Assembly (NCBI GenBank): GCA_905220665.1 | Contig: CAJNAR010000177.1 | Coordinates: forward strand, 372,001-436,000 | Reading direction: 5' to 3' | DNA: 64,000 bases | Origin: Albugo candida | Lineage: Eukaryota; Oomycota; Peronosporomycetes; Albuginales; Albuginaceae | Part shown: in pieces, positions 1 to 11,859 of the stretch | How positions within the stretch are numbered: the stretch's first letter is position 1 | Layout of the letters: each line of letters starts with the position of its first letter | The notes under the pieces: generated by a model | The model's database searches: none | Told to the model about the DNA's origin: nothing | Seen by the model: only the letters and a program-made list of their open reading frames with translations | Program-made: the position numbers and the translations under genes

Positions 1-113
1 AATGAAACTTTTGGTCGCAGTGAAACCACATCGGTTGTTCCATGTAGTAGTGACGGCGTTGTGAAACATTCAAATCGGATATTGTAATGCTCCAATCCAT
101 CTGATGCCACATT

Positions 114-1816
114 TTAAATGCGTGTTTCCACAATGACGATATGCTCTCCCATTGAACCATTTTCCCATGTCGGTGTTGTGCGATGGTGAATATATCCATC
201 GGCGTGTGTGGTCCAAAGGAAGATTGGATAAGTTGTAATAATTCCGTCGAAGCAGTTGTCCAATTCACAGAAATACTTGTTGATGCATCGGATGCGAACT
301 GCTGAAGGAATTAAATACGTTGTAGCTTTAATCGTCCCACCAAAAAAGGAACTTGTAGTCCACCATCTTGTCGGCGAAGATATAAAAATTCTTTGCCGAT
401 CAGGTGAACATGTTTTGAATCTGTTTTGTGTTTCCGACCAAGCACAAATCGATTTAACATCGATTGCCATTGTCGAATAGTCACTGCTGGTATGTTTACG
501 TGCATTGTGTAATGCCACAAACGTGATAAAATCATTGTTTGCGCAACCAGTAGTCGACCACGAACAGTTCGTGCTCGTCGAAACCATACACCAAACCCAT
601 CGTAAAAACGCTTGTCGAGAGTTGAGATAAACATCGAATGAGTCGATTTCTGGCCGAATGGAATACCCAAATACTTGACCGAATCCTCCGGACCCATTAT
701 GGTCAAATTGGGAATACTTGGACATGGCTTGGTCCGATTCAGCGAGAACAAAGATGATTTACTCAAGTTGAGTTTCGCACCCGATCCATCGCAATAGACT
801 TGGACGAGTTCGAGTTGCGTCAAAACACCATTTGGTGTCGCTGAAAGCAATGTTGAATCGTCCGCAAAAATAATGCAGCTGCGACAGTCGTGTCATTGAT
901 CCAAATTACAGTTTTCATGTTGTCGAAGTAAATTTCCTAAAGGTTCGATCGTCATCAGAAAAATTAATGCGAAGAGAGGATCGCCTTGTTTGACTCCACG
1001 TTATGGTGTAATGTACGGTGTAATATTTCCATTGATCATCAACTGGGCTTTGTATTATTGTACAGAAGACGAATCCAGTCGATGACACCTTTTTCCGACG
1101 CCCATTTTTTCCAAAACGCGAAACATGTACGTCCAATTGACTCGATCATAAGCTTTCTCAAAGTCGAGAAAAGTCGGATATGCTTCCTCCTACGATGAGT
1201 GACCAAGTCTTGGATATCGGTGAGATGTCGAATATGGTGATGCATTGACCGTCCTCGCACAAATGCTTTTTGATCTTGATCGATCATTTTTGGCAAAAAA
1301 CTTTGCAATCGATACGCCAACACTTTTGAAAGTACTTTCACATCGACGCAAAGGCAGTGCGATCGGTCGATAGTTGCCAGGATCACCTCGTGATCCTTTC
1401 TTGTATAAAAGTGTGATTGTTGAGTGACGTTGTGATCGGAGTAAAATTCCTCTTTCCAGCTGATATTCGAACACGATCTTTAAACACTCGCGAAACGTTT
1501 CCGGATCAAGCTGATAAAGTGCTGCTGGTAGTCCATCCATACCTGGAGAAGAACTACTGCGCATGTGCTTGATCGCTTCCGCCATCTCGGTCGTACTTAA
1601 CCGAGTGGAGAGACGGTCTTGCTCTGCGCAGGCAAGGGAAACGTGAATCGAATCGAGCAACTTTTTTTGCTTTCTTTCACTTGGAACATCTGAGTCGGTC
1701 TCAGAGCTATTAACAGAGCCCATGACGCCACCCCAATGATCTCTGAATTCGTCAATAATCTCCCTCGGGTTCGATGTCACGGTACCACATTTTTTTGTAA
1801 CATTTTCGATCGGCAC
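114..1816 (-). pseudogene. LINE reverse transcriptase domain, frameshifted
   Basis: Overlapping minus-strand frames (1816-1190, 1386-1039, 1136-915, 868-311, 725-114) together read as one reverse transcriptase. Visible signatures are the NYRPIALP block near 1410, the GxxQGDPL-type block around 950-1000 in shifted frame, and the catalytic FADD at 857-868, followed by STLLS. After the catalytic site comes the thumb/connection region with KYLGIPFG and LSRLWHY. The catalytic aspartates are intact although the frame is broken at least four times. This domain would copy the element RNA into DNA at the cut target. The stretch is homologous to 9540-11100 and 49740-50765. Confidence 0.85.
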
Positions 1817-1829
1817 GCGACGACAAGAA

Positions 1830-3056
1830 CTATCCGGAGGGCGAAAAAAAATGCTTTGAAGAGTTCTCCATATGCTTCACGTGATGGTCGAAGCTTTCAT
1901 CTTGGTTGTATTTCGCATTGTTTTCGACTGAAATTGTAAATTGTTGGAGACTCGATTCGTAAAAATACCGTGACGCATTGGTGTCTTGGATGCGATATCG
2001 AGCTTCTGCGACTTCTAAAACACCTTGGCTAGACTCAACATCGCGTCGGCTATCTTTTGCAACCTTTTTTTCAATGCGTTGAAGCTGTTTCTTGATTTTC
2101 GTCTTCCAACTTTCCCACATTTTACCGGGATTCGAAGTTGTCCGTAACTGTTCGAGCACCAAAATCGCTTCCAATTTGATTGCTTCGACAACTTTAGGAT
2201 ATTTAAATAGTCGTAATGAACATTTCCAATATCCTCGACCCGGAGATTGAGTTTGATTTGCAAAAGTTACTTTTTGTGCCAGATGATCTCCGGCATGTCG
2301 TGGACGAAAATACTCACAGGTTTTGTATACCATATTGAATAGCTCTTCCGACATGCAAATATAATCAAGTCGATTCTTGCGCGGTAATGGTCCTGTAAAT
2401 ACTTTTTCAGTCGGATGTTGGATTCGCCAAGCGTCTACCACACCCAACTGTGAAAGCCATTCCAAACACGCTAATTGACTTGGTTCGTGTCGAATTGTTC
2501 CACTCGAAGCATCGATAGCTGGATCGAGTGGTGTGTTGAAATCACCGAACACGATATGTGTTGCGGTCGATTCGAAAGTGTTTGAAAGCAATAACTCATA
2601 AAAACCCACTCGTTGCTCGGCCTTGACCGGTGCATATACATTGTGAATATACACCGGTGCATCGTGAATGATAAGACGCAAAACAAAATAACGATTTCGA
2701 ATGCTTCGATCGGTGAGTTCTTCAGCTGTTGAGTAACCGGGAAAGTCTGAACGAAGGATTGTCATGACGCCGCCACTGTGGTTTTGAGTCGGATGAAGAA
2801 AAGCACTGTTGTGGTCATTGACAAACATTTTGTGCTGCATTTTTGAGGATAATAAAAACTGAAATGAGTCCAGTTGGTTGCGATCGTGAAACTTGGTTTC
2901 TTGAACACAACAAATGGAGTGTTGTGATAGGATGTGGTCGATAAAAAGATGACCATTTTTATGAATTCCATTAACATTCACCCTGAGTGCTGAGACATTG
3001 TTCCACGTTGAAATAATCGAGGAGCCCTTAGCATTCACGCAGAAGTGGACCAGCAA
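1830..3056 (-). pseudogene. LINE APE-type endonuclease region (408-codon open frame)
   Basis: A single long open minus-strand frame with the hallmarks of the apurinic-like endonuclease of L1-type LINEs: VNVNGI near the start, VQETKF carrying the catalytic glutamate, NVYAPV, VFGDFNTPLDPA with the catalytic aspartate, RLDYICM and AGDHLAQ with the final histidine. This enzyme nicks the target for target-primed reverse transcription. The open frame begins at a TTG, not an ATG, and overlaps the preceding frame (3615-3028), so it is probably the N-terminal part of a broken ORF2 or a fused polyprotein. The C-terminal 150 residues are lysine-rich and link to the reverse transcriptase. It is the best preserved part of the element. 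Confidence 0.88.
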
Positions 3057-5521
3057 TCAGCCTCATTTCACCATCTTCTTTTGAGAGGTAAAGTGTTGTA
3101 TGTTCCTCTGGGAAATTGCTGACATTGACGAAAAGCTGAGCGATGTCACCATGGAGAAGTCCACGCCATCTACCTCCAAACCATTGAGACCAACACTCTA
3201 TGCCCACGCCGGAGCGGAAGAAGGATATGATCACATTGGTTGGAAGTAAACGACAATGATGACCCGGAATCCAAATCACTGGTCCATCGGTGAGATATTG
3301 GATCCAGTGATCGTTTGTGTAAAATGTCGGGGCAGTACACATAAATAAAAGTTCCAACAGCGCGAGTGCTTTCGTTGCTCGAGTCAAACCGATAACGATG
3401 TCCGGCACTGACGTCCACCACGACATTACTTTCTCGAAGAAAACAGATCGCTTGGAGGGAACTTTGCTACCAACGTGGCGACTACATCGTATCGCAAACG
3501 TAACATCTTCACCAAGATTATACGCTGCAAAAACCCGATTTATCAGGAGCAGATGCGCCAATTCATCTAACGCTTTATCATTCGACTGCATACATGCTAG
3601 TAGCACACCATTCATCGTGATCGGATGATCAAGTGCCGCTCGGATGATTTTTTCCGGATTTGTGCAGAACTGGACAAGCTATCTAACGTGATGGATGCAA
3701 GCATCGGCTTGAACTAGCTTGTCCAGTCGGAGTGAGTGAAGGGCATTTTTGGAATCGATTTCCATTATCTCCCCCATCTCACCAACTCGGGCTGGTCGTT
3801 CCGATTTCTCGATTGTTGTATGCCGTTTTTGATAAAAGTGTGCCGCCTCTTTCGAAGTGGCCACCTCCTTTGGCATCCGTGCTTTCATGGGGATGATTTG
3901 AACTCGATTCCCATCCTCCGGATTGGCAACCGCTTTTACTGCTTCGATCTCCACCTCCATAGTTGCGAGCACAGCAAAATAATTACTCCTCGCTAACTTC
4001 GGAAGCGCAAGAGGTGGTGCTTTGGAGACCATTTGTTCGAACAGCTCCACCCGGTTACATTTTCCACTCGTCCATGCCAACTTCATGGATACATCGCCAT
4101 CCCGCTCCACTCGCGGTTTTGAGTATGACTGACTCGTCAGTTGGAGGATGGGAGGAGTGGGTTGCAACAAAGCTGATGCTCCTGGTGGTGTGATAGTGGG
4201 AGAAGTGTTGAGCTCCAACAAGATTTGATCGGAGAGCTTCCTTTCAGGTGTCCTCGTCTCCAATTCTTGACTGGGAACTGGATTCACTACCGCTTGTGGT
4301 GGCACCACAAGTGCCGCTGGTTCGGTTGGTTGGTTTTGTTGCTTTTTTTGTTTTTGTTTGTTGTGAATCGGAGTTGCAAATTGATTCTGGTTTTGCTGTT
4401 TCTTTTGCTTGTTGGTTTGTTGTTGCCGTGCTCCCGTGGCTGCTGTATCACCCAAATCCAAGCAATAAGGACCACGTTGACCAAAACGTGGTCGCTCCGT
4501 TGGAATAGGAGCATTTTTTTCCCTTACTGGGCAAAGTTGTTTGTCGTAAGCGATTTGTTCAACCACTTTACCAACTCTAACCAGTTGATGGGGTCACGTC
4601 AAACAGCCAAAGTGAACTCGCCAAGTCGGTATCACCACTTCCTTAGTGGAAATCGTCTCGCGAAAGGTGTCATGCACCACTTGACATCCGAGTTGGTGAA
4701 GAGCGCGGAGTATGTGGTTCCGTTCCTCCTCCACGCCCACACCGAAAACATCGAGGTAGTACTTTGTTTCAAGAGTATGAAACTCCGGAAAAACGTACTT
4801 TTCCCCAAGGATAGTCACCGGCTGACACTCCAACTGTTGGCAGGCATCCGCCGTGGTGACCATCACCCTGATGTTTCCCCCAGGCATTTTGGATACCTGA
4901 GCGATTGACCGGCTCTACAGTAAACTTTCAAAGACCGGATTGCCGTGGTCTCGCATCAGAGAGGATAAAATTTTCCCATTTGGAGTACGTGTCAAGGACT
5001 GACCCGTCTCAAAGACCATGGGAAGGTTGCTTTCCGGACTTGCAAAGGTCTTGCTGCTTCCAGTTTCGCAGATAAAACAGATTAATCCGGATGCTCCCCA
5101 TCAGCATATAGCTGCAGTATGGCCTCGATATCCGAGGCTTTCGGCTTTGGGAGCTCCACGCGAAATTTCGCCCGAGCTCTAGCCTGGTCCTTACGCAAGG
5201 ACTCCTGCGACTTGATATGTCAGCAAGAGTGGGACTTTTAGTGTCGTCCACACTTGCAGTTGCAGTTTCCTTTTGGTCACCCTGTGGCGAGGCAACGACA
5301 GTACCACATGTACCATCGGTACCACATCCTACAACGGTAGTACCTGTATTACCATGTACCGTCACACTGGGGGTAGGGTTACTTTCCACGTCATCACACA
5401 GGGGTGACGACTCATCAACAATCATGCAATCACCCAATACTGGGTGACTCATGAGGGTTGCCACGTCACTACAAGTGGACGCTAGCACCCTGGGTTGTGT
5501 CGATATGTCGACTTGAACCAT
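3028..5521 (-). pseudogene. LINE ORF1 region (nucleic-acid binding protein), frameshifted
   Basis: Three minus-strand frames cover this part: 5521-5009 starts at an ATG and is serine/threonine/aspartate rich; 4887-4594 followed by 4566-3679 forms a compact domain, then a Q/N/K-rich linker around 4300-4450 and a helical charged end; 3615-3028 is a tryptophan-rich segment. No CCHC zinc knuckle is visible. Position upstream of the endonuclease and the basic Q/N-rich linker suit the RNA-binding ORF1 of a LINE; I cannot name a domain family. A stop at about 4590 separates 4887-4594 from 4566-3679, and a frameshift lies near 5000. Confidence 0.6.
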
Positions 5522-5523
5522 TG

Positions 5524-5637
5524 TTTTCGAGAGGAAAGAGTTGAAACAAGTTTTTTTTTCGAGGTGTTTTTACTTAATTAGCGGGTTACTTAGTGTCCGG
5601 CAAATTGAGAAGTGTTTGGCTATTTCAGTATGAAGGT
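5524..5637. other. Flank between LINE 5' end and hAT insertion
   Basis: The stretch holds a T-rich run near 5552-5561 and no open frame. It is either LINE 5' untranslated sequence or unrelated host sequence into which the hAT element jumped. Confidence 0.4.
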
Positions 5638-5645
5638 GTCTAGAT
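5638..5645. repeat. hAT target-site duplication, left copy
   Basis: The eight bases gtctagat directly precede the CAGTGA terminus. The right copy at 9022-9029 reads gtctatat, seven of eight identical. Eight-base duplications are the rule for hAT transposons. Confidence 0.75.
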
Positions 5646-5947
5646 CAGTGACGCACACTTCTCTATATAGACTTGTAGACTCTTGTCAAGTAGACATTTC
5701 TGCCATTGTCAGCATCGATCACAGCCACCACTCTCCTTGTAGAAATTATGCTGACACCCATACATCTGTATGGGATCTCAGTTCCCATACAAAACATGGA
5801 GTAAGCATCAATCCTACACAACACACGACACAACAACACAACAACCAACAAATTAAACATCAACAAAAACGATATATCATCGTAATCATCATCGATCAAC
5901 AAGCAACGATCATCTACCATCTATCATCATCGAGCAACATCACCACC

Positions 5948-6160
5948 ATGGCTCCGCCAAGGCACGGCTACAGCAAATATGTGATATTTACGGGGAAGAA
6001 ATCGAATACGAAAAATGAGCTGGTTATCTGCAAATTGTGTAGTGAGGGTATTTCTAACGAGTGGGCACTCGAGAACTTCAGAACAGTCAACAAGAACTTG
6101 GTCACGAACCACTTAAAGAAGTGCGAGTATTATAAGCAGCTGATCACTAGAGAGACTTAA
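5948..6160 (+). pseudogene. hAT transposase N-terminus, BED-type zinc finger
   Basis: The ATG at 5948 sits in a strong context (ACCACCATGG) after a long low-complexity CA-rich leader (about 5815-5945). The frame encodes 70 residues with CKLC followed about 35 residues later by HLKKC, the C-x2-C...H-x4-C pattern of a BED finger, which binds the transposon ends. The TAA at 6158 results from a one-base shift: in the next frame the protein goes on as an acidic stretch (DDDEAEVEEE) to about 6320. Confidence 0.7.
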
Positions 6161-7930
6161 TCCCTCAACTAATAAAGAAGTTTTTGATGATGATGAGGCA
6201 GAAGTAGAAGAAGAAGTGGGAGGTGCGGTTACAACAAGGAAACGGAGCTCAAATTCTGCATTTGTGACAGAACACCACGAAGACGATGATAATCAACGGC
6301 AGCTGGCGGCAAAAAGCTAGCTGCTGCGACGACCATCAAGAATAGTGGTAGGAATAGTTGCAGCAGCAGCAGTAGCAGTAGTCGTGGCACAATGGATGGG
6401 TATGCCGTGAAACTCAGTACAAGCACCAGTTCAAAGCTAGAAAGAAGCTTGATTATGACCACTATTAAAAACGTATGGTCGTTCAACTAGGTAGAGCGCG
6501 CAGAAAGTGTTGCTTCTTACAGAGTGCTTCATCCTGGAGTGGATTTGCCGTCGACAAAAGCTCTTGCTGGTCACATTTTGAAGAAATTTTGCTTGAGGAG
6601 GAAGGCAAGATGGTCGCTTCCTTAAGGGATGCGGGGTACAGACATTGTTCTTTGACTCTTGGAAGAGCGTGAGGAAAGAAAACATCTTGGGTATAATCCT
6701 GGCTACCTCGAGCGGAGGGATCTTTGTTGGGGACAACATCAGTATAGAACGATCCCGTTCGGGCGAAGAGCTCACGCCTTTTGTACTCAACTATCTTGAG
6801 AATTTAAAGTCAAGACATGACCTGCACGTTGTTGGACTGACCTCATACGCATGTTGGAGCTATGCTAAGACAAGAAGGATCCTTCGAGCTCAAAAGCGTG
6901 ACGTAGCATACCTACTATGCTTTGCACACCAAACCAATCTTATAGTGGGAGATATTTTCAAGTCAGTCCCTGATTACAAGGAGATGGCTAAGAAAGCAAT
7001 CAAAGTCGTGGGAATATTCAATGCAAGCACTTACCACTTGGGAAACCCAAAGAAGCCCCAAAGAGACTTGAAAGTCCCGGAGCTGGCCCTTATAAAACCG
7101 TGGGATACTTGTTGGCAATGATGTAGGCGCATGGCTAGTGCTTTGCTTCTTAGCAAAGCACCGTTAAAGGTAAACTATTGTGGGCTTTCACAAAACTCTG
7201 GCATATCATCAGCATGTTGCTCATCCTGCGTTCCAATCGCTTAGGCTTATGCCAATGCCAACGCCCATGCTACTGAAGACGACGTCATCAAACTTCCTGA
7301 AGATATCTATGACATTATAGAGAACGATCGGTTATTCTGGCAGCTGCTCGACTAGTTGAATGGCGTTTTAGACGAGTTGACTATGTAGATCAACGTGATA
7401 CAGGCAGAAAAGAGAAGACTGGACTTCGTTCCTGCCAATCCTGTTCTCGCTAGCACAGTTCTTTGAGAAGAACGGGAAGGATGAGCTTTCAACTCACATT
7501 TTCGACAGACTAGAGCGACGGTGGAAGGAGTGGGAGTAACCGTTACTCATTTTGGCGTTCGTTCCGAATCCTGCTCTTGGTTGGAAGTTGATATCTTCCA
7601 CATCTGGTGTGACTCTCATCAAAGTGCTCTGCTGGGCTCAATATTACTATAAGTCATATTTGGGACAAGAATCCACCACTCTATCGACCGAGCTGCTAGG
7701 CCATACTAGCGGAAGCAAATATTGGTGTGGTGCGTCGATGATTTCTCGTCTCTCTCCAAAACAATCTCAATCAATGATATTGGACGAGAAGACAACGGAT
7801 GAGAAGACAATGGACGAGAAGGACCAGGACTTTCATTGGAAGCTGAACTTTGAAGGTTTACATACTGGAGAAGCTGTGCAGGAGATTGTCCTGAAATTGC
7901 CAAGCTTTCTCTGCACATATTTGGGATAGT
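6161..7930 (+). pseudogene. hAT transposase catalytic region, broken
   Basis: Plus-strand frames 6645-7121 and 7552-7929 carry hAT-like sequence: a VGLTSYACWSYAKTRRIL segment resembling the 'sDnA.n..ar..l' block, then LLCFAHQTNLIVGDIF, a close match to the conserved 'CxaHxxNL' block. The stretch 7122-7551 has several in-frame stops. A short repeated DEKTTDEKTMDEK run lies at about 7783-7824. The family's catalytic core lies in this part; several blocks are lost to frame breaks, so no activity is expected. Confidence 0.65.
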
Positions 7931-8656
7931 GATTTCGTCTGGTCCCGTGGAAAGCTCTTCAGTGACATGGGCTTTATAAAGTCGGATCGGCGTAATTTGC
8001 CTGGACGGAAGAAGTTACTTGGAATTATACAGCTCAGAGCCCGCCAGAAGAATGAAGAGCGGGAAAGAAACAAGAAAAAGCTCCTCTTGCACCAAGCGAT
8101 AAAACCGAATAGCCAAGTTTCGTCTCGCCAGGGTGTCGTTCAACCCATGGTAGTGATTGATGAGTCCGACGGCGAGGAAGACATCGACGAAGGTAACTCG
8201 GACCCCGAAGACGCAGCAGCAGCTGATATAGACCGGCGGCCGGATTTCAGGCCAAGCGATGATGTTGCTGCTGAAACGTTTCGAATGTTTAACAGCATGA
8301 TTCAGGAGCTCGAAGAGGATATAATAGAGGAGGCTAATAATTTTCAGGATGAGAAAGAGGAGCAGGATCAGGAGGTCAACAATGACATTATCGCTGGCGG
8401 CCGGAGGGCTCCATCACCAGAGGACTTAAGCTTTGAGAATGTGCATCCATGTGACGACTGCAAGTTGAAATTTCAGATCCTCAATCTTCTGGAGTTCCAG
8501 GACAAGGATTTTGATGATGATGGAACAATGGTTACCGTTTTTCTTCTGCTAAACATGGAAGAGACTGAGTCACTGAGAGAAACGGAATTTATAAAAAAAA
8601 TATATCAATTGATTGCATATGATATATATATTACATACGCTGTTGATAGATGTTGA
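7905..8656 (+). pseudogene. hAT transposase C-terminus: hATC dimerisation block plus acidic tail
   Basis: Reading from about 7905 the frame gives ISSGPVESSFSDMGFIKSD and then RRNLPGRKKLL, the typical hATC signature (S..p.E..FS..g.i.s..R..l). It is followed by a lysine-rich helix and then an unusual acidic extension of some 170 residues rich in D and E (8160-8460) with CDDC near 8451. The first ATG in this frame is at 7967, inside the hATC motif, so this is the broken-off end of the transposase, not a separate gene. The acidic tail is longer than I expect after a hATC domain; it may be part of the transposase or a captured piece. Confidence 0.7.
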
Positions 8657-9021
8657 CGCATAGTGGTCATGTTGTTTATCCGCCTGTCCCCTCCTCCTTA
8701 TTGTCGGTATCATATCTATATGTCTTGTAATGTCTAATACATCTTCTTTTTTCATGATCATCAATAGCATGCATAATCAGAGAGGTAGTCAAAAGGCTTT
8801 GCTACTAGCGAAAGAATACCTATCATCATCGCGTCATCTTCATCATCATCAGCAGCCATTTTATACTGATTAGTATGAGGAATGCAGCTCTCCATTAATT
8901 TTATACTGAAAGCTGTTGTAGACGAGGATGTAGACTGATAGACAAAGTTAAAAGATGTTGACTGGAAGTAGACAGGACACATCTACGACTCAGCTTGCAG
9001 ACATGTCAGAATCCATCACTG

Positions 9022-9029
9022 GTCTATAT
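9022..9029. repeat. hAT target-site duplication, right copy
   Basis: gtctatat follows the CACTG terminus; it pairs with gtctagat at 5638-5645. Confidence 0.75.
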
Positions 9030-9071
9030 TACTAAAATCAGACTAACCGACTTTCAAATGATATACATGAT

Positions 9072-9398
9072 CAAAATTTTCCATGAAAATGCCTTTGCAA
9101 AATAGTGAGTCATCACCTGCTAAAAGCAAAGCACATCGACAAAAGGGTGAAGTTCGTGTGTGAGCAAGCGAGACGTGGGGTTATTGTACCACAATATGTA
9201 CCTTCGAACAAGATGATCGCCGACATATTGACGAAGGCGCTCGATTCCCACAAGCTCGCCAGTTTTCGCACACTCGTGGATTTTCAGTGGTCAGAACACG
9301 GCCGAGAAGGAGTGTTGGAAGATGGTGGATATGTAGTCGCCGCGACATTGGAAAGAGTTCGTCAACGGGCGACTGTTCGTCTCTATGACGTCATTTAA
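9072..9398 (+). pseudogene. Copia RNase H C-terminus (3' end of a Copia polyprotein)
   Basis: The frame reads KHIDKRVKFVCEQ, then VPQYVPSNKMIADILTKAL, the last conserved block of Ty1/Copia polyproteins ('KHId.r.HfvRe...yvpt..q.ADilTKal'). It ends at the TAA of 9396-9398. A purine-rich stretch gagaaggag at about 9304-9312 is followed by TGTTGG, the expected polypurine tract and LTR start, so the last codons run into the LTR. The rest of the polyprotein is missing; the hAT element lies 50 bp upstream. Confidence 0.8.
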
Positions 9399-9539
9399 CG
9401 ACCGTGCTATTCGAAATAATGCGCGATGTTGTAGTTTGTATGCGGATAGGATACCTAGGAAATGCATATGATAACATTTAACAACAGTTTTCACATTAGC
9501 ACAAAAAGACAGAGGGAGGGGGAATATATACTTGGTACC
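9313..9539 (+). repeat. Copia 3' LTR, start only
   Basis: LTR inferred from TGTTGGAAGATGG directly after the polypurine tract. No matching 5' LTR is in the window; the right end is cut where LINE copy 2 begins. The Copia element at 63450-64000 shows the same tract-then-TGTTGA layout. Confidence 0.5.
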
Positions 9540-11800
9540 CTCCAATCCATCTGATGCCACATTCTAAATGCTCGCTTCCACTGAAAAGATTTGCTGTCCC
9601 ATTGAGACAATTTTGCGGGTCGATGTAGTGCAATGTTGATGTCCATCGCCTTGTGCGGTCCAAAGGAAGGTTGGATAAGCTAGAATATTACCGTCGAACC
9701 CGCTGTACAATTCGCACGAATGATTGGCGACGCATCGGACACGAACTGCTGCAGGAATTTAGTGCGTTGTAGCTTCATTCGTCCCATGAAACACATGAAT
9801 TTGTAGCCCACCATCTTGTGGACGAAAATTCAAATAATCTTTGCTGATCACGTAAACGTGCTTAGAAACGTTTTTTTGCTTCCGATCAAGCACAATTCTA
9901 TTTAGTATCGAACCCACAGTCAAATACTCTCTTCTGGGATGTCCACGTGCATAGTGAAATGCCACAGACGTGATAAAATTACTGTCTGCGCAACCAATAG
10001 TTGACCACGGAAAGTTTGTGCCCGTCGAACAAACTCATCATCTAATTTTTTTCAACAGTTGAAAGTACTATCGAATAAGTTGGTGTGTGCGGAACGAAAC
10101 ACCTGGACATTTGAACCACTATGATTGAATTAGGAATAGATGGATACGGCATGGTCCAATTCGCCGAGAGCAAGAATAAACTCACTCAAGTTGAGCTTCA
10201 CAACAGATCCATCGCAATAAACTTGGACGAGTTCGAGTTGCGTCATAACACCATTTGGAGTTTCCGAAAGCAATGTCGAATGATCCGCAAAATATACTCT
10301 AGTTGCGACAGTCGTGCCATGATCTAGATACCATGTTCTTCGTATTGCCGAAGTAAGTTTACCAAAAAATTCGATCGTCATCAGAAAAAGGCATGCTGAA
10401 AGAGGATCGCCTTCTACGTTGTGGTTTATTGAACGGTGCGATTTTGCCATCATTCATCAGTTGCGCCTTCGTGTCCGTGTATAAAAGACGAACCCAGTCG
10501 ACGAAAAATTACAGCGCCCATTTTTCCGAAACGCAAATTATGTACGTCAAATTGACTCGATCTTTAGATTTTTAAAAGTCGAGATAGGTTGCATACGCTT
10601 TCACCCCACGATGAGTCACCATGTCTTGTATGTCGTTGAGATGTCGAAGGTGATGATGTATCGACCTTCCTCTGATCTTGATGGATCAAATTGGCCTGAA
10701 TGTTTTTTCGATTGATGCGCCGGTACTCTAAAAAGTACCTTGATATCGACAGAAGTAAGTGCGATCGGCCGATGTTGCCAGCATTACTTCTTGATCCTTA
10801 ATTTATTAAAATGTGGTAGCCGTGTGACCTTGTGGTAGAAGTAAGATACCTCTTTCGAGATAATATCCGATCACAATCTTCAGACACTCGCCAAACATTT
10901 CCGGATATAGCAGACCAATTGCAGCTGTTATTCCATTCATACATGGAGAGGAACTATTTTACACGTGCTTGATCGCTTACATCATCTCAGTCGCACCTAA
11001 GAGAGTTATGGTACGGTCTTGCTCTTCTGAACCAGGTATAACTTTGAGTCAAATCCAGCGGCTCTTTTAATTTATTTCGCATGTATCAGCTGAGTAGGTC
11101 TATGAGGTATAGAGAGAACCATGAGACCGGCCGAAAAATCCCTGTATTGGTAAACAGTTTACATCGTGTTCGATTTCACGGTGGCACATCTATAGGGATA
11201 TTTTCGATCTGCACGCGGCTACAAGAAGTATCCGTGAGCAAAAAAAGGCTTGGAATAGTTCTCCACACGCTTCACGTGATGATAGAAGCTGTCAGCTTGG
11301 CTGTATTTGGCATTGTTTTCGATCGAAATTTTAAATTGCTCGAGACTCGATTCGAAAAAATGTCGTGACTGATTGGTGTCTTGAGTGCAACATCAAGCTG
11401 CTGTATATTCCAAACACGCTGTATAGACTTAACATCACGTCGGCTATCTTGTGAGATCGTCCTCTCTATCGCTTAAAGATGTTTCTTGATTTTTGTCTTC
11501 CAACTTTCACACACTTTTTTGGGATTCCAAGTTGTCAAACTGTTCGAGAAGGAAATTCGCTTTCAATTTTATTGCTTCGACAACTTGAAGACATTCATAT
11601 AGTCGCAGTGAACATTTTCAATGTCGTCTCTCCGTAAATTGAGCTGCATTTGCAGAAATTTTCTTTTGTGGCAGATGATCTCTCGTATGTCGTGGACGGA
11701 GATATATAAAGATTTTGTATTCCATATTAGACAGCTCCTTCCACATGCAAACTTTGTCCAGTCGATTCTTTCCCCGGGCATATCATTGCTATGCATAAAT
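9540..11800 (-). mobile_element. LINE copy 2, truncated and heavily mutated
   Basis: From 9540 the sequence matches copy 1 from about base 91 (shared ctccaatccatctgatgcc) and stays collinear to about copy-1 base 2400. It therefore spans the C-terminal part of the endonuclease frame and the reverse transcriptase. Minus-strand fragments at 9965-9759, 10453-10130 and 11796-11569 match the corresponding parts of copy 1, including the segment with LNRIVLDRKQKNVSKHV. The ADHSTLL read at about 10280 shows the catalytic FADD has changed to a dead form. The 5' part is missing. Confidence 0.85.
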
Positions 11801-11859
11801 GGATTGAAGGAAAGCGGGATATAGTCGCGTTATAGTAACGTCGCACGATCACGTGTCTT

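Larger units (their letters stand above)
1..5523 (-). mobile_element. L1-like non-LTR retrotransposon (LINE), copy 1, 3' end beyond window
   Basis: Read on the minus strand, the stretch gives in order an ORF1-type region, an APE-type endonuclease and a reverse transcriptase, the gene order of L1-like LINEs. The element runs off the left edge of the window, so its 3' end and any poly-A tail are not seen. The 5' limit is set at the ATG of the first frame; the true 5' untranslated region may reach towards 5637, where a hAT target duplication begins. Frames shift several times, so the copy is dead. Three further partial copies lie at 9540-11800, 17885-18930 and 49740-52110, which makes this the reference copy of the window. 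Confidence 0.9.
5680..8975. repeat. Subterminal GTAGAC hexamers of the hAT element
   Basis: On the plus strand GTAGAC occurs at about 5674 and 5690 near the left end and at about 8919, 8931 and 8969 near the right end, with related TAGAC copies between them. Clusters of short subterminal repeats are known transposase-binding sites in hAT elements; binding here is inferred. The feature span covers both clusters, not the interior. Confidence 0.45.
5646..9021 (+). mobile_element. hAT-superfamily DNA transposon, full length, inactive
   Basis: The left terminus is CAGTGACG and the right terminus, reverse-complemented, is CAGTGATG. With the 8-bp duplications outside, this fixes both ends and gives 3,376 bp. 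Inside on the plus strand lies a transposase gene with a BED zinc finger at the front and a hATC dimerisation block at the back, interrupted by frameshifts and stops. Both subterminal regions carry the hexamer GTAGAC several times. The target duplication differs by one base, so the insertion is fairly young relative to the decay elsewhere, although its transposase is broken. Confidence 0.85.

Noticed and set aside
114..725. A 203-codon minus-strand frame as an independent gene
   Set aside because: It overlaps the 868-311 frame and lies within the reverse transcriptase; it is partly a continuation after a frameshift and partly a shadow.
4225..4908. 227-codon plus-strand frame with hydrophobic runs, possible membrane protein
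   Set aside because: It is the antisense of the Q/N/K-rich linker of the LINE ORF1 region; the hydrophobic runs are complements of Q/K/N codons.
5612..5947. N-terminal extension of the BED-finger frame
   Set aside because: The stretch is low-complexity CA-rich leader and includes the transposon terminus; the ATG at 5948 has the better context.
7783..7824. DEKTTDEKTMDEK run as a coding minisatellite of interest
   Set aside because: Only three short imperfect units inside a broken transposase.
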